64,000 nucleotides of DNA from Paenibacillus_G filicis (GTDB lineage: Bacteria; Bacillota; Bacilli; Paenibacillales; NBRC-103111). The DNA is taken from the NCBI RefSeq assembly GCF_038070315.1, contig NZ_JBBPCC010000001.1, positions 372,001-436,000 of the forward strand. Direction: 5' to 3'. The notes under the pieces were generated by a model. The model made no database searches. It saw only the letters and a program-made list of their open reading frames with translations, and was not told the DNA's origin. Made by a program: the position numbers and the translations under genes. This document shows positions 25,599 to 33,621 of the stretch, piece by piece. The first letter of the stretch is position 1; the number at the start of each line of letters is the position of its first letter.

Positions 25599-26165
25599 AT
25601 GCCTTATCCCGAAGGTCATAAGCTCAAAGTTCGAGGCAAGATTATCGAAAGCGCGGCCCAGGCTTTTCGTACACATGGAATTCGCGACATCAGTGTACCG
25701 AACATTATGAAAGGCGCCGGTCTAACGCATGGCGGTTTCTATTCACACTTTGACAATAAAGAACAACTGGTGGCTGAAGCGTGCCGGTATGCGATCAACG
25801 ATACGATTGCGCTGCTCCAGGAGGCCGCTGGCCAAGAGCAGCAAGGTCCCGGCATTCATGCGGTCATTGATTATTATCTGAGCCAGGAACACCGTGATAT
25901 CACAGAGCTGGGCTGTATTCTCCCGGCTCTATCCGCCGAGATATCGCGATCCTCGGATGAGGTTCGTCAGGTTTTCACCCGCGAGCTGGAGAGGATGATC
26001 GAGTTTATCTCCCTTACCGCGGGAATCGACAAGGACAAGGGCGGCGTAGTGCTCAGTACGCTGGTCGGAACGCTGGTGCTAGCTCGTTCGGTGAATGACC
26101 CTGTACTCAGCGATAGTCTCCTCTCGTCAGGCAAGCAGCAGGCCAAAGCGCTGATCAGCGCGTAG
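25599..26165 (+). CDS. TetR/AcrR-family repressor
   Basis: A 188-residue TetR-family regulator. The N-terminal helix-turn-helix is clear (IIESAAQAFRTHGIRDISVP, then NIMKGAGLTHGGFYSHFDNK, residues 13-55); the rest is the all-helical ligand and dimer domain (TetR C-terminal type). Three in-frame starts exist (25590 GTG, 25593, 25599); 25599 is chosen because GAGG then lies at a normal 9 bp. The operator before it shares a 17-mer with the one before the HlyD/ABC-2 export pair 6 kb away, so it most likely represses both itself and that pair. The ligand is unknown, perhaps the exported compound. Confidence 0.88.
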   Translation: MPYPEGHKLKVRGKIIESAAQAFRTHGIRDISVPNIMKGAGLTHGGFYSHFDNKEQLVAEACRYAINDTIALLQEAAGQEQQGPGIHAVIDYYLSQEHRDITELGCILPALSAEISRSSDEVRQVFTRELERMIEFISLTAGIDKDKGGVVLSTLVGTLVLARSVNDPVLSDSLLSSGKQQAKALISA

Positions 26166-26208
26166 GCAGCAGAAGGGGCAGGCCCTTTCTCCTTCGCCTA
26201 ACAGAAAG

Positions 26209-26252
26209 AGGTCGAGTCCGGGCCTATACTTAACCCCAAACTCGACCTTTTT
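26209..26252 (+). terminator. Terminator of the TetR gene
   Basis: AGGTCGAGT (26209-26217) pairs perfectly with ACTCGACCT (26240-26248) and five T follow. It lies 43 bp after the TetR stop. Confidence 0.8.
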
Positions 26253-26325
26253 GTTGTACGATGGCCGCCACTGCACAGTGAGGACGGTCATTTATGGCCA
26301 TACAAACCCTTATGCACTTCCCCTG

Positions 26326-27291
26326 TTATGTAGAGGAGCCCTGTCTGCCGGCATAATAAGGCTCGCCCGGATCCATATCAATCACGACCCGCCTGGGTGC
26401 CGCCAGGGCAAGTTGATGCTCGCAGCGCCAACGCATCTCTTCGGAGAAACCTACCGTTTCCCCATCAGCGATCACATCTCCCTGGTTAAACAAATAATAA
26501 GCAATATCCGTTAATTGTCCAGCCACCTCCGAAGGCTCCAGATCATAGAAGTGACACTGAACATCAGGAATACCCAGCGCAGCAAGTCCCAGGGAGTCCA
26601 TCAACCCTTCCGGCCGGCCGCTTCCCGTCCCTTCCACATTGTAGAAACGGATATTCATCGCTCCGAACAGCAGGGCGCCCTCTTCCACCTCAGCCAGATA
26701 AGTCCCAGGCTCGACTAGCTTGTCGCTCTCCCGGAAATAAATCGCATTGCAAGGCGCGGACTCCAGTACTGCCCGGAGCGCACCGGAGAATAGCCTTAAT
26801 CGGGCTTGCGGCTCCAGTCCCGATGCCATCATATCGACCAGAAGCAGCGAATGGCTGCACTCGCTAACGGTTTGAGCCGCTTCCTGCCAATGCCAAGATT
26901 GCTGGATAGCCGTCTCGTAGTCGCTGGCAGGCCGGTTGTCCATAGGCATCAGACTCGTCTGGGCCGGCAACTCGCCCTCCGCATAGCTAAGCATATAGTT
27001 CAGATGAAAAAAATGAAGCAGGTTCTCCTGATCTGCTTCACCAGCTTCGTTAGGTTCCCAGACAGCCAGTCCCGGGACTTCCTCTCCCGATTGCTCCGGA
27101 TGTCCGATTTTACCTGTGTACAGCTCCATCTTCCGGTAGAGCGCTTCGCGATCCAGCTTGGGCTTCTGCCTGTATTTCAACTCAACGGCATAGACCCCTG
27201 CAAACCCGAATTCATTCTCGTCCTCAAGCACATCGCTCATCGTCCGTATAGTCTCCTTCACCCATTCTTTTGTTCGACCAGCCGCAGGCAA
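26326..27291 (-). CDS. DUF4261-like protein of unknown function
   Basis: A 321-residue cytoplasmic protein. The segment ESAPCNAIYFRESDKLVEPG in the second half resembles the core of DUF4261 proteins, in which a strand and a YxxxS-x-K-L turn are conserved; the assignment is tentative. The C-terminal part (DVQCHFYDLEPSEVAGQLTD, then MRWRCEHQLALAAPRRVVID) has no known catalytic motif. It lies 6 bp after the YwqG-like gene in the same direction, and the two probably form an operon. DUF4261 and DUF1963 proteins often sit together in Firmicutes near toxin/immunity or self-defence genes, but I see no toxin here. Confidence 0.6.
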   Translation of the reverse strand: MPAAGRTKEWVKETIRTMSDVLEDENEFGFAGVYAVELKYRQKPKLDREALYRKMELYTGKIGHPEQSGEEVPGLAVWEPNEAGEADQENLLHFFHLNYMLSYAEGELPAQTSLMPMDNRPASDYETAIQQSWHWQEAAQTVSECSHSLLLVDMMASGLEPQARLRLFSGALRAVLESAPCNAIYFRESDKLVEPGTYLAEVEEGALLFGAMNIRFYNVEGTGSGRPEGLMDSLGLAALGIPDVQCHFYDLEPSEVAGQLTDIAYYLFNQGDVIADGETVGFSEEMRWRCEHQLALAAPRRVVIDMDPGEPYYAGRQGSST

Positions 27292-27297
27292 AACGGT

Positions 27298-28179
27298 TTA
27301 GCTGGAATACAACGAGCAGTAGGTACGGTCAAACCGCCCTGCCAGCAAATCCTCCCTGCGGATAAAAAATTGCAGCATGCCGGCATCCCACCAGCAGAAG
27401 CCGACATCGTCATCCGAATCCAATTCAAGAAGCACGAGGGTGTCCTGAATCTCTTGCTTAGCCTTCTCCTCATCCCCTCCGAAATGAGAGGTTATCTGCT
27501 GAAGCGCCTCATTTTTATGGTAGCTGTAGGTCGTGCCGGTCAGCAGCATCAGAGCCGCTTCGTATTCCGCGTCGTCATGCTGGCCCGCCGGGTAGCCAAA
27601 GAGCCGGGCAACCTCGTCATGCTCACGGTGACCTAGCGCAAAGCATAAATCCTCGTATTCTTCATAGCCCACGTTCTCGGCTTCAATCTGCTCTTCATCG
27701 ACATAAGCATAATTAGGAGGCTCCAGCGACGCCATGGCTTCCAGCCCGTATCCGTTATAGACCTCTTCCAGCGCAGTCACCTCAGGAGCTATGCGGCGCA
27801 CAGCGGCAGCAAGCCGGTCCTCATGTATGAATAATACGCGATGCTCGATATCGTAGGCCGGTTCGGGGATACCGACAAAAAAAGAAAGCATGCCCCGTGC
27901 CGGAAGCAGCGCCGCTTCGTCCTGCCCGGCCAGCTCTCGGAGATTCAACTGCACCAAAAAAGTCATAGGTTCACCGTCCGTCGTCAAAGGCCACTCGACC
28001 TCGGGCGGCAGGTCGGGATCTCCTCCGACTCTCGAAGCACTCGGAGTCCCGTAATCCGCAGGTCCTGCTTTCACACAAGAGATAGCTTGCCGGGTGTTCG
28101 CTATTAGATACGGCAGCGCATGCGTGAACCCATGCTCCTCAGCTAAGGTTTCTAATTTCTTGAGATTTGACTCTTTCAA
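27298..28179 (-). CDS. YwqG-like (DUF1963) protein
   Basis: A 293-residue cytoplasmic protein of the YwqG/DUF1963 family, function unknown. Typical segments are SRVGGDPDLPPEVEWPLTTD near residue 50, PMTFLVQLNLRELAG near 72, LPARGMLSFFVGIP near 93, and near the C-terminus DDVGFCWWDAGMLQFFI followed by LLAGRFD. The start is TTG at 28177-28179. The good GGGAGA site upstream instead fits an ATG at 28190 that opens a four-codon frame (M-N-E-V) ending in TGA across the TTG, so the gene may be reached by coupled translation. It is followed after 6 bp by the DUF4261-like gene. Confidence 0.8.
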   Translation of the reverse strand: MKESNLKKLETLAEEHGFTHALPYLIANTRQAISCVKAGPADYGTPSASRVGGDPDLPPEVEWPLTTDGEPMTFLVQLNLRELAGQDEAALLPARGMLSFFVGIPEPAYDIEHRVLFIHEDRLAAAVRRIAPEVTALEEVYNGYGLEAMASLEPPNYAYVDEEQIEAENVGYEEYEDLCFALGHREHDEVARLFGYPAGQHDDAEYEAALMLLTGTTYSYHKNEALQQITSHFGGDEEKAKQEIQDTLVLLELDSDDDVGFCWWDAGMLQFFIRREDLLAGRFDRTYCSLYSS

Positions 28180-28306
28180 ACTTCGTTCATTCTCCCTTCC
28201 TATACATATAGATCTATTTTATATGATCCTTCCAGCCCCTTCCATCGTGCCTTGTACCTACGTCCTTGGGGCTTTTTAGCTCTTCGGTCCATATGACGCG
28301 AAAAAA

Positions 28307-28324
28307 CCACATCCGTAGATGTGG
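28307..28324 (-). terminator. Terminator of the serine hydrolase gene
   Basis: Perfect 7-bp stem CCACATC/GATGTGG with a CGTA loop. On the minus strand it is followed by TTTTTT and lies 8 bp beyond the stop at 28333. Confidence 0.85.
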
Positions 28325-28332
28325 CTTCTCGA

Positions 28333-29379
28333 CTAGCTTAAAGCCTCGGTTCCCATATCCAACAGCACCGACCTTCCGATTTGATCGGCCGGAAGCTTGG
28401 AGAACCCCAGCATTCTCCATAGAGAGACACCATGATTCACAAGCACGGCTACCCCAGTCCGTGTATCGGGATCGAATGCCAAGAAGCTATGGGAGCCGTA
28501 GGTTGCCCCGTTATGCCAGAGTATGGTCCTGCCGTTCTCCAAGGTTTGGTTCATCCAGCCCAGCCCGATTTTCATACCTATCAAGCTCGATGGATGCTCC
28601 GCATGACAGAGGCGGAAAGCAGAGGTCAAAGGCTCCGCGGCTGGATCGGAGCCCATATTGGCTTCAAGAAAGAGAAGCAAATCACCAGCCGTGGAACGCA
28701 GTGCGCCCGCACCGGCCAAAGCGTCCATGTCCCAATGCTTGACAGGCTTGCCCGAAGCGGAGTAGACCGGATGCAGGAAGCTCTCTTCCGTGCCTGTTTT
28801 CGCCATGCCGAGCTGAGCCGTAATCCGCTCGCGAATGGCTTCCACCAATGGCAGCCCCGCTGTCCGCGCTACGATATAACCCAGTAGGCCGAAGCCATAA
28901 TTGGAATACGAGTAAGAGCTGCCATAGAGCTTTCTCCCACTGTTCAACGCTTCCAGCAAATCGCGCTCCGTGAAATCGCTGTACGGGTTCATTTTATCCG
29001 TCATCGTCGCCTTCAGATTAGGCGGGAGCCGGGGCAGACCGGAGGTATGGGTGGAAAGCTGCTGCAGCGTCACCCCTGCTGCTGGAGAATGCTTATTTAC
29101 TTCGGGCACGTGATCTGCTACCGTGTCCGTCAGCTTGAGCCTTCCTTCTTCCACCAGCACAGCCAGGAGAGAAGCGACGAAAACCTTCGTTATCGATCCG
29201 ATCTCGAAGCGGAAGTTTTCCCCCGGACTCTGACTGATCCCAGTCCCATTCACGGTCCATACCTTCCTGCCTTCCGGCCCGGTAACCCCGACAGCAACGG
29301 CCGCATTAGGCAGATGCTTAAAATATTTCCTTATCCACAACTGCAACGTGTGTTCCAACTGCTCCATGCCTCCGCTCAT
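28333..29379 (-). CDS. Class C beta-lactamase-like serine hydrolase
   Basis: A 348-residue serine hydrolase of the beta-lactamase class C/EstB fold. The three active-site motifs are visible: S-x-x-K in EIGSITKVFVASLLAV near residue 62, Y-x-N as YSYSNYGFGLLGYIVA near 150, and the H-x-G box as ILWHNGATYGSHSFL near 308. There is no signal peptide, so it is probably cytoplasmic, which argues for esterase, peptidase or D-amino-acid-linked activity rather than drug resistance. It lies 24 bp after the stalk-hydrolase gene in the same direction and has its own terminator. The exact substrate is unknown. Confidence 0.85.
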   Translation of the reverse strand: MSGGMEQLEHTLQLWIRKYFKHLPNAAVAVGVTGPEGRKVWTVNGTGISQSPGENFRFEIGSITKVFVASLLAVLVEEGRLKLTDTVADHVPEVNKHSPAAGVTLQQLSTHTSGLPRLPPNLKATMTDKMNPYSDFTERDLLEALNSGRKLYGSSYSYSNYGFGLLGYIVARTAGLPLVEAIRERITAQLGMAKTGTEESFLHPVYSASGKPVKHWDMDALAGAGALRSTAGDLLLFLEANMGSDPAAEPLTSAFRLCHAEHPSSLIGMKIGLGWMNQTLENGRTILWHNGATYGSHSFLAFDPDTRTGVAVLVNHGVSLWRMLGFSKLPADQIGRSVLLDMGTEALS

Positions 29380-29403
29380 CCCCCTAGCCCTTCATCCATC
29401 ACA

Positions 29404-30768
29404 TTATGGCTTCATATGCTTGTTCAGGAATTCAGACATGTCCGCATAGGCGGCCTTCCCTTCGGGCGAGAATTCGCCGAGAATCTGAAACACATGGCCT
29501 ACCCCTTCGAATATTTTCACAGATACATCGACGCCCGCCTTCTCAGCCTTCTCGGCAATCCACTTGGCATCGTCACGGAATACTTCCTTCTCTCCGGCTT
29601 GAATAAGCAGGGGCGGGAACCCACTATAATCTCCATAGAACGGCGATACCAGAGGATTCTTGGGATCTTCATTGCCTGCATAGAGCTTGGCCGCCATCTT
29701 GATCGATTCCTTGGACAGCATAAAGTCGCTGGCCAGATCCACAGACTTCTGCGTGATCGTCAGATCGGAGAACGAAGACAGGGAGATGATCGCCCCTGGC
29801 ATCGGCTCCCCCTTCTCTTTGAGCTTCAGCGCTGTGGCCAGCACCAATCCTCCTCCGGCAGACTCTCCGAATAATACGATGTCGGAGGACTTGTAGCCCT
29901 GATCCAGCAGCCACTGATACGCCGTTACAGCATCGTTCAGCCCATCGGGATAAATGTTATTTGGCAGCCCGCGATAATCGACAAGCAGCGCCTTGTAGCC
30001 CGTCACTTTCAGCAAGGGAACCGGCATCGCGCGGAACGTGCCCAATGTCGCCCGGTTATAGCCGCCACCGTGCAGGAACAGCACGACTTTGTCTTTGTTG
30101 GAATCTTCTTTGGACATCCATTCGCTCGGCACGCCGTTCGCATCCACCGGGGTGAATTGGAATTCACTGTTTTTGCCAAAAAAACGGTCGTTGATTGTCT
30201 GGTTGATCTTATCCGTCTCTTCCTGGTTGTGCTCGAGAATAGACTTGCCAAACGTATCGACGAAGTTTTCGATACCTGTGATCTTAGGAACACTGAGCAG
30301 TTGCAGAACCTGCAGCTTATCCGCCCACTCCGCCGCTCTGTCCGACATCTCCGTGACAAATAGCAGGTTATTTAAGAGGTTCAGCGGCACATAGGTCTTG
30401 GCAGGTGTGCCATGGAGCAGCGGAGCGGCCTCCAGCTCGACCGGCAGGCCGTTGATGACGGCGTTTTTGCTGCCAACCGTGACCTTCACTTGATCCTTAC
30501 CCTTAGTCAATATGACGCTTGTATCCGCCGGATTCCACTGGATATGCTCGTCGTCATTGGCTATGCCCAGATGAACGAAAATTTCGCGCAGTGGAATGAA
30601 TAAAACACCATCCACTTTAATCGGTGTGTCCTGCACCTGGAAGAAGTCTCCATTATCGATCATTCTGGCTTTCGTGTACGTGACAATGTTTTCTTCGGCA
30701 AAACCAGCGGTTGTCAAACTAAGCGACAAGAAACAAGCTAGAAGTACACGAACCGTCTTCTTCATCAT
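29404..30768 (-). CDS. Secreted stalk-domain alpha/beta hydrolase (esterase)
   Basis: A 454-residue exported enzyme. Signal peptide MMKKTVRVLLACFLSLSLTT; residues about 30-150 are a copper-amine-oxidase N-terminal-like stalk (VLFIPLREIFVHLGI, TYVPLNLLNNLLFV). The rest is a hormone-sensitive-lipase-like alpha/beta hydrolase: oxyanion motif FLHGGGYNRATL near residue 225, nucleophile GESAGGGLVLA near 297, later Asp in PLLIQAGEKEVFRDD near 395 and His in VGHVFQILG near 428. It is one of five stalk proteins in this window. Its promoter carries 11-bp repeats like those before the adjacent response regulator, so that system probably controls it. The serine hydrolase gene follows after 24 bp. Confidence 0.85.
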   Translation of the reverse strand: MMKKTVRVLLACFLSLSLTTAGFAEENIVTYTKARMIDNGDFFQVQDTPIKVDGVLFIPLREIFVHLGIANDDEHIQWNPADTSVILTKGKDQVKVTVGSKNAVINGLPVELEAAPLLHGTPAKTYVPLNLLNNLLFVTEMSDRAAEWADKLQVLQLLSVPKITGIENFVDTFGKSILEHNQEETDKINQTINDRFFGKNSEFQFTPVDANGVPSEWMSKEDSNKDKVVLFLHGGGYNRATLGTFRAMPVPLLKVTGYKALLVDYRGLPNNIYPDGLNDAVTAYQWLLDQGYKSSDIVLFGESAGGGLVLATALKLKEKGEPMPGAIISLSSFSDLTITQKSVDLASDFMLSKESIKMAAKLYAGNEDPKNPLVSPFYGDYSGFPPLLIQAGEKEVFRDDAKWIAEKAEKAGVDVSVKIFEGVGHVFQILGEFSPEGKAAYADMSEFLNKHMKP

Positions 30769-30835
30769 ACACACTCTCTTTCTTCAGCATATTGAGCTGC
30801 ATTCGACAAAGATTGCAGCTGTGCTTACAGAAAAG

Positions 30836-30890
30836 AGTATACCGGTCCACACTAATGTCAGCCTAAAGTCAATCTTAAAATTCTCTAAGG
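30836..30890 (-). promoter_or_regulatory. Promoter with four 11-bp direct repeats before the stalk-hydrolase
   Basis: Four consecutive 11-bp units (30847-30857, 30858-30868, 30869-30879, 30880-30890) share the plus-strand pattern of C-T-A-A or C-T-T-A-A at the same register, for example tcaatCTTAAA. The minus-strand -10 TATACT is at 30836-30841. The repeats overlap the 3' end of the histidine kinase gene. The same unit type recurs at 33094-33126. Confidence 0.65.
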
Positions 30891-32375
30891 ATTCTGCGGA
30901 AGCTTGATAACGAAAACCGTCGCTTCCTGCTCCGTCTCCTCTAGACGGATCGTGCCGCCCATCTTCTCGGTAATTTTCAGCGCGATGGACAAGCCGAGTC
31001 CTGTGCTGCCTTCCCCCGACCGGGATTCGTCCCCTGTCACGAACGGGTCGAACACCGTCTTCCTAAGCTCGGGCGGAATCCCCGTCCCTGTGTCGGCAAT
31101 TTCGATGACGGCATGTGCTGCCGAACGCTTTAGTTCTATGCGGAGTCTCGTACCGGAGGGATTATGTTTTAACGCATTGGAGATCAGATTCAGGATGACC
31201 CGTGCCAGCGGCTCGGGATCGTAGACGGCATAGATGTCCTCATCGGGTATATGAACCTGCAACGAGAAATTCCGCTGCTCGATATCTCCATATACCCCCG
31301 CTACGACTTCGCGTAAATACTCGCCAAGCTCATGCCGTCCCAGCTTGAAATGATAGTCCGGCGACTCCAGCGTCAGCAGCTCCAGCATGCTCCGGATCAG
31401 CCGGGTTACCTGATTCGATTTTTTGTAGACATAGTTCAAATACCGCTTTTGCTGCGCTTCATCGCCGGCCCGGCCTTCGAACAAAGCCTGTGCATATCCC
31501 TGGATACTCGTAATGGGCGTATTCAAATCATGTGACAGATCGATAAGCATGCGCTGCTTGCTTTCCTCCAGCTTCTGCTTCTCCAGTGTCGTCTCCTCGA
31601 TAACCTCGGCCATCTTGTTGAAGGTATCGCGGATTTGGCCGAACTCCTTCTCGGCCTCGATCGATATCCGGGCCCCGTAATCGCCAGACATCAGACGCTT
31701 CAAGCCTTGCGATAACGCCAGCAGCGGCTTCTTCATCCGGCGTGAGATCCAGTAGCTGTATAGGAAGATCAGGAACAGCAGTGTCCCGAGCCAGAGGAGG
31801 AAGTAAATCCCGAGCCGCTTGGCAACATGGTCCACGAACACTTTATCGTTCACTCTGATGCTCAGCATGACCCGTTCCCGAGGAATTTTGAGCAAGAGGT
31901 AGCCGATATCTCCCTTGTCCTCAAGCGGGGTCATCGAAGCAAAGTATGTCTGATTCGCCCGGTTTTCAAGCAGCACATACAACTCCGCATCCGTATAATG
32001 AAGCTGGGAATCCCGCTTCACCCCCATGGAGGAGACGACATTCCCTTGCGAATCGAGCCGTTCCAGCCACCCTCCCTGATCAGTCAGACGCTGAATATCC
32101 GCGCGGTTATCCTGCAGATCGGTATACATCCAGGCTTCCAGCTTCAGCTGGTTGTCCACCTGCCTGCTCTTATCGTTGAATATCGTAAAATCAGCGAGGA
32201 CAATAACAATGAAGAGAAGCAGCAGCAGCACAAAGAGAAGATGAAAGATGAAAAAATCAAAAATCAGCGAAGTATGGAGCTGCTGCTTCCTTCTAAGATT
32301 CCACAGTCGTATCAAGCTTGTATCCCAACCCTCTGATGGTTTTGATGTAGACGGGTTGCCTTGGATCTCCTTCAA
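30885..32375 (-). CDS. Sensor histidine kinase (OmpR-partner type)
   Basis: A membrane sensor kinase, 496 residues from the longest start. First helix FDFFIFHLLFVLLLLLFIVI (about 40-65), external sensor part, second helix YFLLWLGTLLFLIFLYSYWI (about 190), and HAMP domain. The phospho-acceptor His is in LIDLSHDLNTPITSIQGYAQ near residue 282; the ATP-binding motifs are NLISNALKHNPSG, DTGTGIPPE and GSTGLGLSIA. The long start overlaps the frameshifted response regulator by 83 bp; a TTG start near residue 21 would shorten the overlap. It is paired with that regulator, and the stalk-hydrolase gene lies downstream. The signal is unknown, probably at the cell envelope. Confidence 0.85.
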   Translation of the reverse strand: MKEIQGNPSTSKPSEGWDTSLIRLWNLRRKQQLHTSLIFDFFIFHLLFVLLLLLFIVIVLADFTIFNDKSRQVDNQLKLEAWMYTDLQDNRADIQRLTDQGGWLERLDSQGNVVSSMGVKRDSQLHYTDAELYVLLENRANQTYFASMTPLEDKGDIGYLLLKIPRERVMLSIRVNDKVFVDHVAKRLGIYFLLWLGTLLFLIFLYSYWISRRMKKPLLALSQGLKRLMSGDYGARISIEAEKEFGQIRDTFNKMAEVIEETTLEKQKLEESKQRMLIDLSHDLNTPITSIQGYAQALFEGRAGDEAQQKRYLNYVYKKSNQVTRLIRSMLELLTLESPDYHFKLGRHELGEYLREVVAGVYGDIEQRNFSLQVHIPDEDIYAVYDPEPLARVILNLISNALKHNPSGTRLRIELKRSAAHAVIEIADTGTGIPPELRKTVFDPFVTGDESRSGEGSTGLGLSIALKITEKMGGTIRLEETEQEATVFVIKLPQNP

Positions 32376-32996
32376 TCTTGTCCCTCAGATTGCTGATATG
32401 CACCATAATCGTATTGTCATCATATGCGTACTCGTCCCCCCAGATCAGCTCGTACATTTTCTTCCGAGTGAAGACCCGCCCCGGATTTTCCATGAACATG
32501 ACGATAATCTTATATTCGGTGGAAGTCAGCGATACGGATTTACCCGACCGGTATAGCGTGCAGCTATCACGGTCTAAGTCAAGCTCCCCAATCGTGATCC
32601 GGGCCTCGCTTTGGGAATGGTCTTCGAATCAAATTGATGCACGCGGCGCAGCAGCGCCTGGACCCTTGCCGCAATCTCAAGCGGGTTGAAGGGCTTGGCT
32701 ATATAATCGTCGGCCCCCAACCCCAATCCGAGAATTTTGTCATGATCGCGGTTCCTCGCGGAGAGGAAGAGGACAGGAAAGTGGTGAGTCTCCCGTATTT
32801 TCTTGATCAGTTGAAAGCCGTCCATCCCGGGCAGCATGATATCCAGAATCGCACAATCGATCTTTTTGGTCTTGATCTGGTCCAAGGCTTCCTGGGCATT
32901 GCGGGCTTCGAAAATCCGATATTCCTTCTCCAGATACAGACGCAGCAGCTCCGTAATCTCCGGCTCGTCCTCCACAATAAGAATGCTGTGTCTCAT
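32293..32996 (-). pseudogene. OmpR-family response regulator, frameshifted between domains
   Basis: The receiver domain is intact from ATG 32996 (MRHSILIVEDEPEITELLRL; phospho-Asp in DCAILDIMLPGMDG), and its frame runs on to a TAG near 32574. The DNA-binding winged helix is in another frame: EARITIGELDLDRDSCTLYR leads into VFTRKKMYELIWGDEYAYDD and ends at 32293. The frames can be joined by a one-base change near 32620-32640, in the linker. So the regulator is split into a receiver fragment and an untranslated DNA-binding part, unless the sequence has an error. A GGAGG site precedes the start. The partner kinase gene follows and appears intact. Confidence 0.85.
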
Positions 32997-33071
32997 CCTT
33001 GAGCCCTCCTTCAAGTATGCCGGGTTAAGCAGCATTAACCCTTTTGCCGCAACAGCCAAGCTTTTTACCTT

Positions 33072-33126
33072 ATTGTACCAAACCAAGCTGATCACAATCT
33101 AACGTGAATCTTAAGGTTATCTTAAG
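33072..33126 (-). promoter_or_regulatory. Promoter and three 11-bp repeats before the response regulator
   Basis: Three consecutive 11-bp units: acaatCTAACG (33094-33104), tgaatCTTAAG (33105-33115), gttatCTTAAG (33116-33126). Downstream on the minus strand is the -10 TACAAT (33072-33077). An array with 11-bp period is typical of OmpR/PhoB-family binding. Autoregulation is the natural reading. Confidence 0.7.
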
Positions 33127-33140
33127 AGCGAAAAACAAAA

Positions 33141-33163
33141 AAACGCCCGGAAACCCGGGCGTT
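33141..33163 (-). terminator. Terminator of the YbjQ-like gene
   Basis: AACGCCCGG and CCGGGCGTT form a GC-rich perfect stem with an AAAC loop. On the minus strand TTTTTTTGTTTTT follows. Confidence 0.9.
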
Positions 33164-33250
33164 TACATGCCTCTTGCCTTTGCGGCGCCTTACGCATATC
33201 TAAACTTCTACGCGTATGCCAATCGCCCTTGTAGCCGTAGTCTGCACGCC

Positions 33251-33562
33251 TTAGACAATGACAGCCGTTCCGCTGGCGGCAACCATCAGCATGCCTTCGC
33301 GAATGACCTCATAATCAATATCGATGCCGACAATGGCATTGGCTCCAAGATCCGAAGCTTTCTGGGTCATCTCCGCAAATGCCTTATCTCTCGCCTCCTG
33401 AAGCTTGCCTTCATAAGCGCGCGAGCGTCCCCCTACGAGATCGGTAATCGAAGCCTTTAAGTCCCTGAGAGCGTTAACTCCCATAATGACTTCGCCAGTT
33501 GCGATACCCAAGTACTGCTTAATCGGGGCACCTTCAATAGTTGGTGTCGTGGTTATAATCAT
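33251..33562 (-). CDS. YbjQ-family (DUF74) protein
   Basis: A 103-residue cytoplasmic protein of the YbjQ/UPF0145 family, a small oligomeric heavy-metal-binding-like fold of unknown role. It matches along its whole length: MIITTTPTIEGAPIKQYLG, VIMGVNALRDLKASITDLVG, GRSRAYEGKLQEARDKAF, and LGANAIVGIDIDYEVI near residue 75. The length is exactly that of the family. A strong GAGGA site lies upstream. It is monocistronic with a clear terminator. No link to the neighbouring two-component system is evident beyond position. Confidence 0.9.
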   Translation of the reverse strand: MIITTTPTIEGAPIKQYLGIATGEVIMGVNALRDLKASITDLVGGRSRAYEGKLQEARDKAFAEMTQKASDLGANAIVGIDIDYEVIREGMLMVAASGTAVIV

Positions 33563-33621
33563 ATATATATCCTCCTCGAATGATTCTCTCTATATAGCGG
33601 TACACTTTTTGAGATTCAGTG

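Noticed and set aside
28333..29379. Serine hydrolase read as an antibiotic-resistance beta-lactamase
   Set aside because: No signal peptide; the class C fold motifs are shared with many esterases and peptidases, so resistance cannot be claimed.
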